Source: an uncultured Gammaproteobacteria bacterium (GTDB lineage: Bacteria; Pseudomonadota; Gammaproteobacteria; GCA-001735895). Taken from it: a stretch of 8,405 bases of DNA. The notes beneath the pieces were generated by a model. The model worked only from the letters and a program-made list of their open reading frames with translations. It had not been told where the DNA came from and did no database searches. Every line of letters starts with the position of its first letter. The first letter of the stretch is position 1. Below are positions 5,987 to 8,405 of this stretch, piece after piece. The stretch is taken from assembly GCA_937980285.1 (NCBI GenBank), contig CALJQI010000351.1, forward strand, positions 1 through 8,405, given 5' to 3'. Both the position numbers and the translations under genes were made by a program.

Positions 5987-6661
5987 ATGACTATCAAAAT
6001 AGAACAGAAAATCATCGACTCGTCGGTGGTGGAAAAACTGCAGTCCGAGGCACCTGCCGAGACCGTCGCCGAAGTCATCCAGATGCACGAAAACCTGGCA
6101 CGGCCGGAATCCCTGCACGGCATGACTTACAAGATCAAAACGCCGCTGTCCGAACATGCGATGTACGTCACCATTAACGACATCGTTTTGAATCCAGGCA
6201 CCGAACACGAGCTGCGCCGGCCGTTCGAAATCTTCATCAATTCAAAAAACATGGAGCATTTCCAGTGGATTATCGCGCTCACCCGCATCCTGTCGGCGGT
6301 GTTTCGCAAGGGTGGCGACGTCATTTTCCTGGTCGACGAGTTGCGTAGCGTGTTCGATCCACAGGGCGGCTACTTCAAGAAGGGCGGGCGCTACACGCCG
6401 TCGATCGTGGCAGAGATCGGTGATGTCATCGAACAGCACATGATAGCGATAGGCATGCTCAAAAAGGCGGAACCCGACGCGCATCAGCAGGCGCATATCG
6501 ACGCCAAGCGCCAGGAATTCGAGACCAGGAGCCAGCCGGTGGAATCCGGCGACGACTACCCGACCTCGGCGCAGCTGTGCAAGAAGTGCCAGACCCGCGC
6601 CGTGATCAACCTCGACAATTGCCTCACCTGCCTGCATTGCGGCGACTCCAAGTGCAGTTAG
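5987..6661 (+). CDS. nrdJb: Class II ribonucleotide reductase, C-terminal subunit NrdJb
   Basis: This is the 224-residue second half of the split class II reductase, 21 bp after nrdJa and surely cotranscribed. The first ~160 residues form a conserved domain of unassigned function (Y-K-I-K-T-P-L...Y-V-T-I-N-D, then E-I-F-I-N-S-K and A-V-F-R-K-G-G-D). A charged linker (about 160-190) leads to a Cys-rich tail: C198-x2-C201, then C212-x2-C215-x2-C218-x4-C223, ending C-G-D-S-K-C-S. By analogy with unsplit NrdJ proteins, whose tails end in C-G-Y-S-K-C, C218/C223 should be the swinging redox pair that reduces C105/C337 of NrdJa and is recycled by thioredoxin. The other four cysteines would form a zinc ribbon. 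It corresponds to P. aeruginosa NrdJb and the TSCPD-type region of unsplit enzymes. The ATG has only a weak GGGA upstream, so translation may depend on readthrough of ribosomes from nrdJa. Confidence 0.92.
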   Translation: MTIKIEQKIIDSSVVEKLQSEAPAETVAEVIQMHENLARPESLHGMTYKIKTPLSEHAMYVTINDIVLNPGTEHELRRPFEIFINSKNMEHFQWIIALTRILSAVFRKGGDVIFLVDELRSVFDPQGGYFKKGGRYTPSIVAEIGDVIEQHMIAIGMLKKAEPDAHQQAHIDAKRQEFETRSQPVESGDDYPTSAQLCKKCQTRAVINLDNCLTCLHCGDSKCS

Positions 6662-6709
6662 CGCTCGAAATAACGGGACGGGATTAGCGACGCAGCGGAA
6701 GAAATCGAT

Positions 6710-7201
6710 TTACGGTTGCGACGGGTATTGCTCGAATATCGTTTCGAAACCGTCGGGGCAATCGACGCTGGGGCCACCATCGCAGGCCTGGTCGTAGCTA
6801 ATCCATAACTCGCCGTCCTCGATCTCCCACTTGACGAAGTAACTGCCGCTGCGCTCGAACACCGTTCGATGCGACTTACTGGCGGGATCGACGATAGCGA
6901 TGTGTTGCGAGTGAGCGCCGACGTTGCAGGTGACGACCAGCAAGCCCTCGGGATTCGACGCGGGTTTCACCAGCTGCAGACTGGCATCGGCGTCGGGCAT
7001 TTCACCATCGACGGCAGTGGTCAAATCGCAACTGAAATTAAATATTCCAATCAGGTTCTTTTGCCGGTAAATCGACACCCTGCTTTCGTCTAACCCGCCC
7101 GAAAACACATGCCAGGACCATTGCGCACCATCTTCGTGATCTGCCAGCGCGACACCGCTGATCGCAATGCCGAGCAACAGGATGTTGGCCAGTCTCTTCA
7201 T
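6710..7201 (-). CDS. Small secreted four-cysteine protein of unknown function
   Basis: This is a 163-residue protein I do not recognise. Residues 1-20 (MKRLANILLLGIAISGVALA) form a clear Sec signal peptide with probable cleavage after A-L-A, leaving an acidic mature domain of ~143 residues with aromatic-rich beta-like stretches (A-Q-W-S-W-H-V-F-S, G-I-F-N-F-S, Y-F-V-K-W-E-I, E-L-W-I-S-Y). Four cysteines (C58, C92, C140, C148) could form two disulfides in the periplasm. There is no lipobox and no membrane helix beyond the signal. Its ATG overlaps the TGA of the upstream deiminase as ATGA, so the two are translationally coupled and very likely one operon. Its 3' end faces nrdJb 48 bp away, with no obvious terminator between them. 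Codon use resembles the neighbours. The secretion signal and the ORF are solid; function is unknown. Confidence 0.85.
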   Translation of the reverse strand: MKRLANILLLGIAISGVALADHEDGAQWSWHVFSGGLDESRVSIYRQKNLIGIFNFSCDLTTAVDGEMPDADASLQLVKPASNPEGLLVVTCNVGAHSQHIAIVDPASKSHRTVFERSGSYFVKWEIEDGELWISYDQACDGGPSVDCPDGFETIFEQYPSQP

Positions 7202-8238
7202 ATTGCGGGTTGATCGTTGGTGTGGCAGTGCACGCCGCCACCGTCGTACCAGGATTCGAGGATTTCGATGACATAGACGTCGCGTCCCGGGAAATATCCC
7301 TCGATGCGTTTTTTCGCGGCGGCATCCTGCTCTTTATGGCCAAATCCACCGACGATGACGAAGCCGTTGCCGACCAGCCAGTTCAGGTACTTGGTGTTGA
7401 AAATCTTGTCTCGATATTCTACCTGCCCAAGAATCGGGTCGCGAATGACGTTAAAACCCGCGGCAGCAATGGTTTCAGCGGCGCTATCGTAAAGCGAACC
7501 GGCGTCGCCATCCCCGGGACGGCAGCGCGAACCGTCCGTGCATTGCGCCACCACCACGGTATCGGCATTGATAAAGCGCGCAAAACCGTCGATGTGCCCG
7601 CGAGTCAGCTCACCGCGAGCGAAACCCTCGACCATAACCACTCGCGACACGCCGAAGTGTTCCTTCAGATCCTTTTCCGCCTGCTCGCGGCTATAACCGG
7701 AATTACGCGCGGGGTCACCGATGGTGCTCCAGTTCAGCAGCACGGTATCGACGCCGTTGAATTCGAGATTGCCGCGCTCGTGCACGATGTCGACCAGCTC
7801 AACCGGAATATCGAAACGCTCTCCGAGCAGCGACGGCACGCGATTATCCTGGTCGTAGGGGATATCGAAACCGAAAGCCCCGCCCCAGGCGTTAAACTCC
7901 CAGTTCTGAATACGCAGCTCGCCATTGTCGACGACATAGACCGGACCGTTGTCGCGCATCCAGGCGCTGTCGTTGGGAATATGCAGCCAGCCGATGTTGA
8001 CATGATCCGGATCGGCGCCGGCCGCCTCGAGCGCGGCCCTCGCCTGCGCCTGGTCGCCGGGCGAATCGAACAGGATGTTCAGTTTCTCGTAGCGACTGAT
8101 GATCGCACCCATTTGCGCGAAGGCGGGCTGGAACACGCGCTCGAAATCGCTCGGCCACTGCAGCCAGATGGCTTCCTGCGGCTCCCATTCGGCCGGCACG
8201 CGCCGCCTGGGCAAGGTTTCTCTGGTATTTGAAATCAT
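7198..8238 (-). CDS. Agmatine deiminase family protein (PAD_porph fold)
   Basis: This is a guanidine-hydrolysing enzyme of the pentein superfamily. The canonical member converts agmatine to N-carbamoylputrescine and ammonia on the arginine-to-putrescine route. Numbered from ATG 8238 (346 residues), the order is P-A-E-W-E-P-Q (15-21), W-M-R-D96-N-G-P, N-W-E-F-N-A-W-G-G (112-120), E-R-G-N (154-157), G-H215-I-D217 and G-G-G-V-H-C338. D96, H215, D217 and C338 match the Asp/His/Asp/Cys catalytic set of agmatine deiminase. The usual E-G-G motif reads E-R-G, and the segment around 233-245 (C-T-D-G-S-R-C-R) departs from typical AguA, so the substrate may not be agmatine. Starts: ATG 8238 has GGAG only 2 nt upstream. 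TTG at 8259 and GTG at 8199 (giving M-P-A-E-W-E-P-Q) are alternatives. No signal peptide. It overlaps the secreted-protein gene downstream and follows an unidentified gene by 62 bp. No N-carbamoylputrescine amidohydrolase (AguB) is visible. Confidence 0.9.
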   Translation of the reverse strand: MISNTRETLPRRRVPAEWEPQEAIWLQWPSDFERVFQPAFAQMGAIISRYEKLNILFDSPGDQAQARAALEAAGADPDHVNIGWLHIPNDSAWMRDNGPVYVVDNGELRIQNWEFNAWGGAFGFDIPYDQDNRVPSLLGERFDIPVELVDIVHERGNLEFNGVDTVLLNWSTIGDPARNSGYSREQAEKDLKEHFGVSRVVMVEGFARGELTRGHIDGFARFINADTVVVAQCTDGSRCRPGDGDAGSLYDSAAETIAAAGFNVIRDPILGQVEYRDKIFNTKYLNWLVGNGFVIVGGFGHKEQDAAAKKRIEGYFPGRDVYVIEILESWYDGGGVHCHTNDQPAI

Positions 8239-8300
8239 GACTCCGGCTATTGTCGGCAATGGCGCCAGGAATGCAATCCCGCGAACCGCAATGAGCCTAA

Positions 8301-8405
8301 TCAGGTGTCGCGCTTTCTCGACACGACGAAGGTTTCGTCATTGAACCAGATGCCATTGTGCTTGTGCAGGACGTCGGCGGTGGCGTCGAGATACTCACCC
8401 GACGA
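8301..8405 (-). CDS. 3' end of an unidentified gene (partial, runs off the window)
   Basis: The last 34 codons and TGA stop of a minus-strand gene are visible, ending S-G-E-Y-L-D-A-T-A-D-V-L-H-K-H-N-G-I-W-F and then N-D-E-T-F-V-V-S-R-K-R-D-T. The frame is open to the right edge, the codon use is GC-rich like its neighbours, and the peptide looks like a real compact C-terminus. The fragment is too short for me to name a family. It lies 62 bp upstream of the deiminase start in the same orientation, so it may be the preceding gene of that operon. Confidence 0.6.
   Translation of the reverse strand, partial: SSGEYLDATADVLHKHNGIWFNDETFVVSRKRDT

Noticed and set aside
7210..8232. 340-codon plus-strand frame over the deiminase
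   Set aside because: It is antisense to a gene with an intact WMRDNGP, GHID and GGGVHC set, and its translation shows no family motif. It is a codon-bias shadow.

Overview
The window looks like chromosomal DNA from a Gammaproteobacterium, probably an environmental or marine lineage. This is inferred from three things: a B12-dependent ribonucleotide reductase split into two genes as in Pseudomonas aeruginosa (nrdJa/nrdJb), GC-rich codon use, and palindromic intergenic repeats carrying the GTCATTGCGAGC core. No species-level marker (rRNA, tRNA) is present. I see no phage, plasmid, CRISPR or defence genes. The content is mainly housekeeping and metabolic, with a few odd features.

Layout. (1) 1-131: the 5' end of an MFS-type transporter on the minus strand, running off the window. 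(2) 132-346: a divergent control region with two perfect odd-length dyads and a candidate extended -10 promoter. (3) 347-2017: a complete FAD-dependent GMC oxidoreductase of the choline/alcohol dehydrogenase type. (4) 2018-2547: 530 bp between convergent genes, holding one full and one right-truncated copy of a MITE/REP-like hairpin element. (5) 2548-2991 minus: an exported DUF411 thioredoxin-fold protein with a CxCC motif, related to the copper-handling protein CopG of Vibrio cholerae. (6) 3171-3662: a one-gene unit with a sigma70-like promoter, a stand-alone FHA-domain protein started by TTG, and a strong intrinsic terminator. (7) 3728-6661: a candidate pair of NrdR boxes followed by the nrdJa-nrdJb operon. 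NrdJa holds the catalytic barrel. NrdJb supplies the C-terminal cysteine-rich tail that NrdJa lacks. (8) 6710-8405 minus: a probable operon of an unidentified gene (only its last 34 codons are present), an agmatine-deiminase-family enzyme, and a small secreted four-cysteine protein coupled to it by an ATGA stop/start overlap.

How the genes work together. The two nrdJ genes must act as one enzyme, giving oxygen-independent but cobalamin-dependent dNTP synthesis. The deiminase and the secreted protein are translationally coupled and so probably functionally connected, but nothing identifies the secreted protein's role. The transporter and GMC oxidoreductase are divergently transcribed and could form an uptake/oxidation pair, which is only an inference from position. 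The most worthwhile leads are the NrdR-box pair, the deiminase's altered E-G-G motif with its coupled secreted partner, and the paired hairpin elements.
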